Below, piece after piece: positions 1-10,418 of a stretch of DNA of 64,000 bases. A program made the translations under genes and the position numbers. Position 1 is the first letter of the stretch; each line of letters opens with the position of its first letter. Origin of the DNA: Ampelocalamus luodianensis (Eukaryota > Streptophyta > Magnoliopsida > Poales > Poaceae); assembly GCA_036346255.1 (NCBI GenBank), contig CM070617.1, positions 2,211,501-2,275,500 of the forward strand. Direction: 5' to 3'. The notes beneath the pieces are model-generated. The model had not been told where the DNA came from and did no database searches. It was given only the letters and a program-made list of their open reading frames with translations.

Positions 1-1027
1 GTCGCCTGCGGTCGCCGTTGCTCTGTACCCGGCTATGCCTGTCCCAAGCCCTTGCTGCGCCCCCCGTCTGTCGCATTTCCCCCGCGCGCCTATTGCCCTT
101 GGTTTTGGGCTGCGCCCGAGCCTTGGGCTTGGCCGGCGCCGCACCATGGCTGGCCCCCTGCCACTTGACCGCTCGCTTCCTATGGGAGATGGATGGGGAG
201 TGAGTTACTGCCCCCAGTGTTCATCATATGCACTAGTGTAATCACATGTGACTTCTGAATTGTTATTTTTGCTTGTGTTTTCTTGCAACAGATGAAGGCT
301 GAGCTACAAGATTAGTTCTATGAGTTTGGAGATTAATTTTAGGAGCTTTGGAAAACAAATTTGGTTCTACCATTCTTTTAACACCTTAATCACAATGTTG
401 TCTGATGATATGCACATGAGGATGGTGAATTTCTCACTTATTGTTATTGCAAGATCTAAAAGGGATATATATTCTGGAACTAGTTGTATGCATCATTTGG
501 GAGTTGGAACATGTTATGAGGTTAGGAATTTACAATGCAGAACTACTGATCAGAGTTGATGTCAAGATTTGTACGCTAATCCATGTGCAAAAATATATGC
601 TCTTTACTATCGAACTAGAGATATGCTCCAGAGACGAAATCTTATTCCCTATTGTGCATCCCTTCCTTTCATGTTACATCTCTTATGGATCCATCAGTCA
701 GGTATGGTTTGATGTTTGTGATTTTGCAGATGGCAGATGTATATTTGCTTGCCCAGGTTAAGCACATTCCCCTTAATTATGCCTATACAGTTTGATTCGC
801 ATTCATACGAATTCACTGCATCACCTATACATAACATCTGTCGTTTCTGTTTTCCAACAAACATAGACTGACACATCATTTTTACAAAGCACAGAGCACC
901 CTGCTCCATATTTCACAATATTGCCTACCATTGCTCGTGATCATGCAAGGTACTTGGCCCCAGTTAGATCTTCTGATTCAAAACTAAATCAGGTCTTTCT
1001 CCTGTTTTTCATCTTTAAATCTACATG
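1..1027. other. Left flank; probable interior of a CACTA element
   Basis: No gene is recognised. The first 180 bases are GC-rich and the remainder is AT-rich and intron-like. The retrotransposon inserted at 1028/9012 splits this stretch from 9012-10418, so the two were once contiguous. The right part contains exon remnants and a CACTA-like terminus, so this stretch is probably the interior of the same element. That is inference: no terminal or subterminal repeats are seen here. Confidence 0.35.
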
Positions 1028-1032
1028 AATCC
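1028..1032. repeat. Target-site duplication AATCC (left)
   Basis: AATCC lies immediately before the LTR end and is repeated at 9012-9016 immediately after the other LTR. Confidence 0.9.
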
Positions 1033-2035
1033 TGATGGAGGCGGGGTGCCTGATCTTTCGATGAGATTGATAACTATCGATTTTGGTGGAGGTGACTCTC
1101 GCGATCCGACTACAACCGTACGACGACGCTTGCGCCTTAGCAATCGTTGAACCAACTCCGAGATGTTATTGATCGTGCTAGAAGCGCAATCAACCTGAAC
1201 ACGAGGTTCAATTCCTGCGAGCAATCGAATAACTAGCAAGAATAAAATATAGGCAATCTAATATTGCGAATAAGAATGTAGCGTAGATGGTATTGAAAAT
1301 CAAAGGTGGGATCCCGAAGATTGTCTTGACAGGTGGTCGTCCGACACAACTGAAGAACAGAAGTTTGCACAATAGCTAAACCTAAACTCAACGAAATCCG
1401 AGTTCTAGCTAGGGGAACGGTGGCTCCTATATGGGAAGACGACCAGGGGTGGCGGCCAGGGAAGTGGACGCACGCCCCTAAGGTTACAAGGCCCATGGGC
1501 CCAAGAGGAGGTGGCGCAACACCCTTTTTGACTCGGATAAAAAAAATAGACGTGGATTGTTTTGTTTATTGTGACCGGCTCGGTTGGAATTTGAAGCTAA
1601 GGTTAGATCCATTAGAAAGTAGACTTGATAATCTTTCAATGAAGTCCAAGAATGTCCCAAACGGAGTCCGTATGAAGAAGTTACGACCGTTTGAACTTAG
1701 TGCTGTCGCAGCAGTCCGAACTCGAATCCAGAACGAGCCCAACTCGAACTCTTGCTTGGCTCGGACCCAAAGTGACGTGATGACCCCCATTATGCCTCCT
1801 ATGCTTGTCCATGACTCCACATACCTCTCTTTGGTCCTTTCCCATGTTCCTAAGCATAATTAAATCACTTGCATTAGGTAGCGATATATTCTCAGTAATA
1901 TATAAACCTATGAACGAATTCACCTGGTGATTAAGTTGGCGAGCACGAGCTCGAGTAATTGGTCCTTGTAACATTTATTGTGGATCAACTGTGTGTGTAG
2001 GCACGGTTGTATCCAAGTTAGGGATGTCCTCATCA
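1033..2035 (-). repeat. 3' LTR of the gypsy element
   Basis: This 1,003-bp copy is homologous to 8019-9011 over its full length. It holds a short insertion near 1975-1990 relative to the other LTR. That insertion creates the stop codon ending the integrase frame, where the 5' LTR copy reads on into the conserved ITRARARQLN segment. Confidence 0.92.
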
Positions 2036-3087
2036 TCCTCCCCTTCTTGCATTTGAGTCGTCCTCGACTCAAGCTCATCCTCTGCTCCCAAGTATGGCTT
2101 CAAATCTGCAATGTTAAATGTGGGACTAACCACAAAATCCCCAGGCAGGTCAAGTTTGTATGCATTATCATTAACCTTTTCTAACACTTTGAAAGGACCA
2201 TCAGCTTGATGCATCAATTTTGACTTTCTCAATTCAGGGAACCTATCTTTTCTCAAGTGCAACCGAACAAGATCTCCTGGTTCAAAAGTTAAATATTTTC
2301 TCCCCTGACTATCAACAAGTTTACATTTAGCATTCATGCGCTCTATATTCTCCTTAGTTGTCTCATGCATTTTTAAAATCAATTCAGTACGTTGTTTAGC
2401 ATCAAAATTCAATTTATCCGAAGATGGAATAGGCATTAAATCAATAGGAGCACGAGGCACAACACCATAAACAACTTCAAAAGGGCACATCTTTGTAGTA
2501 GAATGCAATGAACGATTATAAGTAAGCTCAATATGAGGCAAACATTCTTCCCACATTTTTAAATTCTTTTTCAACAGAGCCCTAAACATTGTAGATAAAG
2601 TTCTATTCACAACTTCAGTTTGTCCATCAGTTTGGGGATGACAAGTAGTAGAAAATAATAGCTTAGTCCCCAATTTAGCCCATAAAGTTCTCCAAAAGTG
2701 GCTAAGAAATTTAGCACCACGATCTGAAACTATAGTGTTAGGCACACCATGCAAGCGAACAACTTCACGAAAGAATAAATCAGCAATATCGGTAGCATCA
2801 TTGCTCTTATGACATGGTATGAAGTGGGCCATCTTAGAAAATCTATCAACAACCACGAATATACTATCGCTCCCTTTCTTTGTTCTAGGCAATCCTAAAA
2901 CAAAGTCCATTGAAATATCTTCCCACGGAACGCTAGGAACAGGTAGAGGCATATATAAACCATGAGGATTAAGTCGTGACTTAGCTCTTTGACATGTAGT
3001 GCAGCGAGCAACGTAGCGCTCGACGTCCCATCTCATCTTTGGCTAAAAAAAATGATCAGCAAGTATATCCTCCATTTCTTCACGCCA
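1975..3087 (-). pseudogene. Integrase, gypsy element
   Basis: The HHCC zinc domain is split by the frameshift (histidines at about 3090-3125, CTTC at about 2990-3003). The DDE core is visible: Asp in SMDFVLGLP (about 2900), Asp in VSDRG (about 2725) and Glu in DGQTEVVNR (about 2620). The C-terminal beta barrel GPFKVLEKVNDNAYKL is at about 2160-2215. TAG at 3043-3045 replaces a Trp. The frame then crosses the purine tract and ends at 1975 inside the 3' LTR, where a small insertion makes a stop. CRM-type elements are known to end coding inside the LTR. Confidence 0.88.
2036..2047 (-). promoter_or_regulatory. Polypurine tract of the gypsy element
   Basis: The minus strand reads AGAAGGGGAGGA immediately before the 3' LTR. 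It would prime the second cDNA strand. It is also translated, since the pol frame reads through it into the LTR. Confidence 0.85.
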
Positions 3088-4700
3088 AAGTGTCCCATCA
3101 GCCCGCCTTCATGCGCTTCCTGTAACAACAACAAACGAACGGAGCTAGCTAGAATGCATAGCTTATTAGCTCTAAACACAAACCCGTCATTAACGACAAA
3201 TTTGTTTCATGTTTTCCCTTCTGTACAATTCAACAATATATCTGTAAAATCAGCATCATGCGCATATTGCTCCTTAATAGTCTCCAATCCAAAAATTTTG
3301 AAGTTAAGTTGTGAAAGCATGGTATATCTTCTAGACAAAGCATCAGCAATAACATTCTCCTTTCCCTTCTTGTGTTTTATGATATAAGAAAAAGACTTAA
3401 TAAATTCAATCCACTTTGCATGCCTACGGTTCAGTTTACTTTGACTTCGAATATGCTTCAAAGATTCGTGATCAGAATGTATAACAAATTCTTTGGGCCA
3501 CAAATAATGTTGCCAAGTTTTCAAAGTTCGAAATAGTGCATATAATTCCTTATCATAAGTAGAATAGTTCAAACTAGGACCACTCAATTTCTCACTAAAG
3601 TATGCTATAGGTTTACCTTGTTGTAGCAATACGCTACCTAAACCAATTCCGTTGGCATCACATTCTAATTCAAAAGTCTTATTAAAGTCAGGGAGTTGGA
3701 GTAGTGGTGTATGTGTTAACTTATCTTTTAATGTGGAGAAGGCGTTCTCCTGTGCGGTGCTCCAAACAAATGACACGTTCTTCTTGGTGAGCTCATTCAA
3801 TGGTGCAGCGGTGGTGCTGAAATCCTTCACGAAGCGGCGGTAGAATCCAGCAAGTCCTAAAAAGCTTTGTACCTGTGTGACCGTGTTAGGAGTCAGCCAA
3901 CTCTGTATAGCTTCAATCTTGGCTTGATCATCTTCAATTCCCTGTGGAGTAACAACATAGCTAAGAAATGCGACTCGATCGGTGCAAAAGGTGCACTTCT
4001 CAAGGTTACCAAATAAACGTGCATCACGTAAAGAATTAAAAACAACACGTAAATAGTCAAGATGTTCCTCTAAGAATTTACTGTATATCAATATGTCATC
4101 AAAATAAACCACCACAAATCTACCAATGAAAGCACGCAAAACCTCGTTCATTAGTCTCATGAAGGTGCTAGGTGCATTAGTTAATCCAAAAGGCATTACT
4201 AACCACTCATATAACCCGAACTTAGTTTTAAATGCTGTTTTTCATTCATCACCTAATTTTATGCGAATTTGGTGATATCCACTACGCAAATCAACCTTCG
4301 AGAAAACAACAGAGTCACTCAATTCATCAAGCATATCATCTAACCAAGGAATAGGATGACGATACCTAATGGTGATATTATTGATTGCTCTACAATCTAT
4401 ACACATGCGCCATGATCCATCTTTCTCAGGCACTAAAATGATTGGAACAGCACAAGGACTAAGAGATTCACGCACATACCCTTTAGCAAGCAATTCTTGA
4501 ACTTGGCGCTGAATTTCTTTAGTTTCTTCTGGATTGGTCATATATGGTGCGCGGTTGGGCAGTGATGTACCGGGAATTAAATCAATTTGATACTCAATCC
4601 CTCGAAGCGAGCAACCCCCGGTATGTCCTTGGAAAGACATCGTTGTACTCACGCAAAATGTTAGTGACAGCAGGAGGCAAAGAAGAAGGTGTATCCTCAA
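3088..4700 (-). pseudogene. Reverse transcriptase and RNase H, gypsy element
   Basis: This is one frame from about 4640 to 3090, shifted relative to gag/protease at about 4595-4640. The polymerase fingers are recognisable from IEYQIDLIPG onward. The catalytic YFDD is at about 4095-4106. RNase H follows with SDHES at about 3465-3480 and the IADALSRR connection at about 3340. TGA stops at 4242-4244 and 3207-3209 replace tryptophans expected by family alignment. A second frameshift near 3090 separates this frame from the integrase. Length and order are normal for a gypsy pol; only point decay is seen. Confidence 0.88.
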
Positions 4701-5046
4701 ATGAAAACAAAGCTTCTTTGCAAACTAATGCATAGCAAACAGAATTACTAGCATCCAATTCAGTCATATCAGATTTGGTAGCAAGAAAACTAGCACCTTT
4801 CAATTTAATTTCTTTATTCTTCACATGAGTAGATTTAGGTTCTTTCTTTTTATTTTGCTCAAGATCCTTTGCTACAATCTGATTTTCGCTCTTAGCAATC
4901 TTCTGATTCTTCTCTCTACTAGCTCTAGCAAGTTCATCTTTAACAATTTGTTCAGGAGTCATAGGATGCATCACAATTTTCTTTCCCTTGAACATGAGAG
5001 AGTATTGATTATTCGTATAATGATGCACACAATCAGTATCGTATTG

Positions 5047-6789
5047 TCAAGGTCGTCCTAATAACAATGAACAAGCTTGCATCGGAACAACGTCGCAATC
5101 AACATAATCATGGTATGAACCCATAGAAAAGTTTACTATCACCATTCGTGTTACCTTCAACTTACCACTGTTGTTGAACCATTGAATATAGTATTGGTGG
5201 GGATGAGAGTTGGTCGGCAAAGCAAGCTTCTCCACCATATCCATACTCTCCAAATTGTTGCAACTCCCACCATCAATAATTATGTGAATCGAGCGTTCCT
5301 TGACAACGCCCTTGATTTGAAACAAATTATGGCGCTGATTTTGCTTGGCACGAGAAACTTGAGCACTTAGTACGCGTTGCACTATAATGCTCAAATACTT
5401 GTCGGCATCTTCGGCGCCAACATGTTCCTCCTCATGATCAGATTCATCATCAAGTCCTGCAGGGTCAGTTGCAAGCATAGCATATGTTTCATCATCAAAA
5501 TCACTAGCAGAGGAATACCCACCATCATCGCGTATGATAAGTACGCACTTGTTTGGGCAATCCCGCATCATGTGTCCATAGCCTTTGCATCGATGGCATT
5601 GAATATCCTTAGTTCGTCCTGTCGAAGCAACTGAAGAGGAGGTTTTTGCAGACGCTTGTGGTGCTGATTTGGTTGCTTCAGAAACTCGTGGTGCTGGAGT
5701 TGAAATAGCGGGGTGCGGCTTGTTGTTAAAGGGTGGTGGTGGGGGTGCACTGATGGCCGGGGCAGTAGATGTGCGTGGTGTCCATGAGTTTGTGCGACCT
5801 GCAGAAGAGTTAGATCGTGTCCTCGTCTGGCGTCCCTGCACTTCACGTTCAGCTTTGCAAGCAAGATGAAATAATCTAGTAATGGAGTTGTAATCTTTAT
5901 AATCAAGGATGTCTTGAATTTCTCGATTCAACCCTCCCAAAAACCTAGCCATTGATGCCTCCTCATTCTCATCTAAACCACAACACAACATACCAATTTG
6001 CAATTCTTGATAGTAGTATTCCACATACTTTGTATCTTGTCGTAAGCGTTGTAATTTATTTAACAAATCACGGGCATTATATGAGGGAACAAATCGATGC
6101 CGCATAAGCAATTTTAAAGTCTTCCAAGTGTTAGGTATGTTATTGGGATGTTGACGGCAATGTCCTTTCCACCAAATAGACGCAAAATTGGTAAATTCAC
6201 TAGTAGCAGCCCTAACTCGTCTAATCTCAGGAACTTCATGGCAAGCAATTTTTTTATCAACAGCTAGTTCCCAATTAAGATAACCATCAGGATCATATTT
6301 ACCATTAAAAGAGGGCATAGTGAATTCAACCTTAGCAAAATAATCATCGTGGTCACGTACCTCACGTCGTGGGGGGTCTCATCGTATACCTTGTCGATTA
6401 AAACGCAACTGTCAATGAGCTCGATCGTTGTTATTGTTACCCATGTCATTGGCCTCGGTATCAGTCACATAGTCGAATTCATGTTGTCCCTCTACCACCG
6501 GGGCAGCAGGGGGAACAGCAGTGGATGCATGGGCCATCTCGTCAAGGCGCGCCATAATACCTGCCAAAGAAGTGTTAGTGACGCCTTGCGCTCTTTCCAT
6601 TACAGTGAGCGTGGTGTTTGTCTCAATTTGGACGCCCTCAAGTTGAGCAAGTCGCTCATTCATGACCCTGACATCTTCCTCAAGACCCTCCGTACGAAGG
6701 TTCATGAGGCGCCAGAAATGTTGTACGATTCCCTTTGTACGAGGAGTATGAGATGTATCCTCATCCGAATGCTCCGCAGAACCTGCCAT
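5047..6789 (-). pseudogene. gag and start of protease, gypsy element
   Basis: The capsid/nucleocapsid frame starts with MAGSAEHSDED at 6789. The capsid core covers about 6330-5900 (in the form YLNWELAVDKK). A CCHC zinc knuckle CHRCKGYGHMMRDC lies at about 5559-5600 and the protease active site DGGSCNN at about 5256-5277. One frame continues from 6789 to about 4600 but is broken by TGA at 6412-6414, 6379-6381 and 5047-5049. The last sits where relatives have Trp (GRPWQYD), consistent with TGG to TGA. The 6379 stop lies in a run of arginines and is explained by CGA to TGA. The protein would have packaged element RNA; this copy cannot make it. Confidence 0.85.
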
Positions 6790-6822
6790 TGTTAGCAAAT
6801 CACAAGTATATGTCCCTAGCAA

Positions 6823-8004
6823 CTACTAGGATGTGGTGGTTCAAAAGTCGCTCACACTCAAGCCTTCTATCGAATTCTTACCAAGCAAACATGGGTGATC
6901 GGCAACCAGCGGTGTCAATGTATCTCCGAAGATTGGATGGAGCGATTGCCAGGTGAAGTTCAGCCTGTACGGTTGTAGAAAAGGTGTAGCTGGGAAGGCT
7001 CAAGTATGGTAGCAATAGATTAGCAATTATCAAATCAGAGAATACAAGCTAAAAAATCGTTCAACGCTAGTTAGTGTTGGTCCTAGGCTAGACCGTACTA
7101 GAGACGCGAGCCTAGAACACAAACAAAAGCACGATGTGGCAGAAACTCGAAAAAAGATGCCGTCTTCACAAGGAATCTTAGAATCACCTACAAAAGGGCT
7201 CTGTAAATTTTGAGCAAATTCTGAGAAACTTTTTTTTTGTCGCTCTTCTTTTTTTCTCCTCTTTTTTTTTTTTTGCAAATGTGCACCTCACTCAAAACTC
7301 TTCAAAGTCCTCTTCCAGGCCTAGGGAGGTACATGGGTCACAAACTTTTTCTAAAATGTAGGGGTAAAAAGGTAATTAAAAGATACTCTCTCTCTCTCTC
7401 TCTCTAAACTTTAATTTTTTTAATCGTGTTGCCGAAGTCAGATGAATCTTATGTTTCCTTCTGGCAGCACGAAACAACCTCTTTTTTTTCTCTCTTTTCT
7501 TATTTTTTCCTTTTTTTTTCTTCTTTGTCACAAACCGAAACGAACTTTTGTTCTTGGTTAGAGTTTCCCTTGGTGTGGCGGTGGCTAAAGGATAGTGGCT
7601 TGCCGCGAGATGAGGATGGTGGCCATGGTAGGACGCGGCAAGGGATGGTGGCAGTGCTGGTGGTCGCGGCAGCGCGAAGGCAGAGACAGCAGCAGCTCTG
7701 CCGGGCGAGGCAAGGATGGGCAACGGTGGAGTAGGCGGCAGATTGAACCCAACTGCAATGGTGCAACAAACGTGAGCAGAACTCGAAACTCTAAATGAAC
7801 TAGACACTAAGACCAGCAAAGTACACGACGATGCAACCGAAAGTTCAACAATGCAATGCACTGAAAAGGAAGATGCAATGGCGCAATCGGTCTTGGACAG
7901 ATAGGTGATCTAATCCTATAATTTTTTTGAGGGCTTTTTCTAGACTTTCGGAATTAAGCAACCTAACTACGAAAAACAGTAAATTCTCACCGAGCAACCT
8001 TGAG
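6823..8004 (-). other. Untranslated leader of the gypsy element
   Basis: This is non-coding sequence between the primer binding site and gag. It contains a (CT)n run at about 7386-7406 and T-rich stretches at 7229-7275 and 7480-7525. Open frames here are low-complexity artefacts. Confidence 0.6.
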
Positions 8005-8016
8005 CTCTGATACCAC
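8005..8016 (-). promoter_or_regulatory. Primer binding site, initiator tRNA-Met
   Basis: The minus strand reads TGGTATCAGAGC, complementary to the 3' end of plant initiator tRNA-Met. It starts two bases inside the 5' LTR, the usual place for first-strand cDNA priming. Confidence 0.92.
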
Positions 8017-8018
8017 TT

Positions 8019-9011
8019 GATGGAGGCGGGGTGCTCGATCTTTCGATGAGATTGATAACTATAGATTTTGGTGGAGGTGACTCTCGCGATCCGACTACAA
8101 CCGTACGATGACGCTTGCGCCTTAGCAATCGTTGAACCAACTCCGAGATGTTATTGACCGTGCTAGAAGCGCGATCAACCTGAACACGAGGTTCAATTCC
8201 TGCGAGCAATCGAAGAACTAGTAAGAATAAAATATAGGCAATCCGATATTGCGAATAAGAATGTAGCGTAGATGGTATTGAAAATCAAAGGTGGGATCCC
8301 GAAGGCTGTCTTGACAGGTGGTCGTCCGACACAACTGAAGAACAGAAGTTTGCACAATGGCTAAACCTAAATTCAACAAAATTCGAGTTCTAGCCAGGGG
8401 AACGGTGGCTCCTATATGGGAAGATGACCAGGGGTGGCGGCCAGGGAAGTGGACGCACGTCCCTAGTGTTACAAGGTCCATGGGCCCAAGAGGAGGTGGC
8501 GCAGCACCCTTTTTGACTCGGACAAAAAAATAGAAGTGAATTGTTTTGTTTATTGTGGCCGGCTCGGTTGGAATTTGAAGCTGAGGTTGGATCCATTAGA
8601 AAGTAGACTTGATAAGCTTTCAATGAAGTCCAAGAATGTCCCAAACGGAGTCTGTATGAAGAAGTTACGGCCGTTTGAATTTAGTGCTATCGCAGCAGTC
8701 CGAACTCGAATTCAGAACGAGCCCAACTCGAACTCTTACTTGGCTCGGACCCAAAGTGACGTGATGACCTCCATTATGCCTCCTATGCTTGTCTATGACT
8801 CCACATACCTCTCTTTGGTCCTTTTCCATGTTCCTAAGCACAATTAAATCACTTGCATTAGGTAGCGATATATTCTCAGTAATATATAATCCTATGAACG
8901 AATTCACCTGGTGATTAAGTTGGCGAGCACGAGCTCGAGTAATTGATCCTTGTAACATTTGTAGCTGTGTGTGTAGGCACGGTTGTATCCAAGTTAGGGA
9001 TGTCCTCATCA
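8019..9011 (-). repeat. 5' LTR of the gypsy element
   Basis: This 993-bp copy is next to the primer binding site. A hand count over the first ~530 aligned bases gives roughly 26 differences from the other LTR, about 5%. At the commonly used grass LTR rate (1.3e-8 per site per year) that is very roughly two million years. The figure is approximate. Confidence 0.92.
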
Positions 9012-9016
9012 AATCC
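9012..9016. repeat. Target-site duplication AATCC (right)
   Basis: This is an exact match to 1028-1032. It shows that the element is one insertion and that 1-1032 and 9017 onward were continuous before it. Confidence 0.9.
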
Positions 9017-9257
9017 TATATAGTCTTGTTAATTATTTGTGCTGATTACATTACTGCACTATTTGTCCTTCAGATCTGTTGTGTAGTTGTTAGTAACAAC
9101 TGAGAGAAGGTTAGCACTCATACACTGTTAACTGTTTTCGTTTCCTTGATTCATAGTTCAGTGGAGATTTTGATAATTTTGTACATGTTAGTTACAGCAT
9201 GGCTTTGCTTAGTTAACATGAACGATAGAGGTCTATGAATGCGAATGATCTTGTTTA

Positions 9258-9674
9258 CTTTTAGGAGGAAAGCGCATCGACAGTCTAATTGCCTAGCAAG
9301 ATGCTTCAATTTATGAGGTATCCAACCTGCCCATGTAAGTTCTTTGGTTCATACTTGAACCTTCAGTTTTTTCCTTCTTTGTGCTGTCAACCAGAGGCCA
9401 AATGCATTTTTATCGACATGGTAAATTCAACTATTAGAACTAGCATATCAGATTTTTATCGGTTCACTGTATCTTCTGATTGAATTGAGTGCTCTTATAT
9501 GCTAATGCAATTTGAATGGGTGGCTATAGAAATTTAGTATTCTGAATTGATTGTGATAGTGAAATATAATCATATGTGCAGGGTGTCAAAGATCGAATGC
9601 CATCTGAATTGTCACGTGGCATGAAAAAGCGTGTAGCTCTAGCTCGTTGAATAATATATGATGATACGAAAGAA
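9258..9674 (+). pseudogene. Two exon remnants of a TGD3-like ABC transporter ATPase
   Basis: After an acceptor at 9580-9581, the 31 codons from 9582 read GVKDRMPSELS, then RGMKKRVALAR, a stop, then IIYDDTKE. This is the ABC signature region (LSGGM, here LSRGM) as found in TGD3, the nucleotide-binding subunit of the chloroplast lipid importer. TGA replaces a serine codon. A preceding possible exon at about 9263-9317 reads KRIDSLIA, stop, QDAS, resembling the segment just before it in the same protein. The sequence between behaves as an intron. Walker A and B are absent. The piece is non-functional and probably captured by the surrounding CACTA element. The second exon is secure; the first is tentative. 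Confidence 0.7.
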
Positions 9675-10082
9675 ACAATAAAGCGAAGTAGTCGGTGCGA
9701 AGTTGCTTGTTCTTCTAGTCGGTGCGAAGTTACAGCATGTCATAGCAATTTTGACATCAGAGGGTGCAAGGGTGAATGCATATGGACCAAAGATAACACC
9801 ACGAGCTGATCTCTTTTGGCTCATAATAAGAGTCCATGATTTAACATTCATTTGTAAAGTAGTATTAACATGGTTGTATCATTTGTAAAGTTGTATTAAT
9901 AAGAGTCCATGGATGTACTAAGCATGTGAAAGTTGTATTACTTGGATGTCGGGTCTATATATGTGAATATTGTATATATGTAATGATTTGTGCATTAGTG
10001 ATACCTTGTGGTGGAATATACATTGTACAAAATGCGCATTGTATGTATAAAATTGGGCTGTATTCGCTCCTGTGTGGCTGAC
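9675..10082. other. Gene-free stretch beside the ABC fragment
   Basis: The phrase GTCGGTGCGAAGTT occurs twice (about 9693 and 9718) and AAGAGTCCATG is repeated nearby. No coding similarity is recognised. Confidence 0.4.
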
Positions 10083-10418
10083 AACCTATTTCCCGAGTGT
10101 CCGTTGAAAACACTCGGGAATGAAACTTGATTCCCGGGTGTTTCTCGACAGACACTCGGGAAAGTATTCCGTTACGGTATTGAATCCGTTGTGCTAACTA
10201 TTCTCCCGAGTGTTGGATGTTTCCCGAGTGTAAATACTAGCACTCGATAAAGCTATTTCTCCCGAGTGTAACTCTCGGGAAACCAGTTTTCCCCCGACTA
10301 AACGCTCCCGAGTGCCTTTTCCCGACGGTCGACCTTCAGGAACTTGGTTCCCGAGTGTTTTCCTTATTTTCCCGAGTGTTTTGAACACTTGGGAAATTCC
10401 CGTTTTCTGGTAGTAGTT
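10083..10418. mobile_element. CACTA-type terminus with subterminal repeats
   Basis: At least ten copies of CCCGAGTG or its complement CACTCGGG occur in both orientations within 340 bp. The block ends in TTTTCTGGTAGTAGT, the complement of a CACTACTACCAGAAAA-type inverted terminus with its last base changed. Dense two-way subterminal motifs beside a CACTA end are the binding sites for En/Spm-type transposase. The opposite end is not in the window, or is lost. The TGD3-like exons lie directly inside this end. Confidence 0.7.

Larger units (their letters stand above)
1033..9011 (-). mobile_element. Ty3/gypsy LTR retrotransposon, CRM-like chromovirus, degraded
   Basis: This is a full-length element on the minus strand. 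Two LTRs of about 1 kb begin TGATG and end CATCA (read on either strand) and are flanked by the 5-bp duplication AATCC. The primer binding site matches the 3' end of initiator tRNA-Met, and a purine tract abuts the 3' LTR. Domain order is gag, protease, reverse transcriptase, RNase H, integrase. The pol frame runs through the purine tract into the 3' LTR, and the minus-strand LTR starts TGATGAGGACATC; both are traits I associate with the centromere-related CRM/CRR clade. At least five in-frame stops and two frameshifts make it non-autonomous. The clade is inference from protein style and LTR start; the gypsy assignment is secure. Confidence 0.93.

Noticed and set aside
729..762. Possible further TGD3 exon (ADVYLLAQ after an AG acceptor)
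   Set aside because: Only a few residues match by eye and the flanks give no support.
10083..10418. Regularly recurring short motif, considered as a CRISPR array
   Set aside because: The motif occurs in both orientations at irregular spacing and ends at a CACTA terminus; this is plant nuclear DNA.
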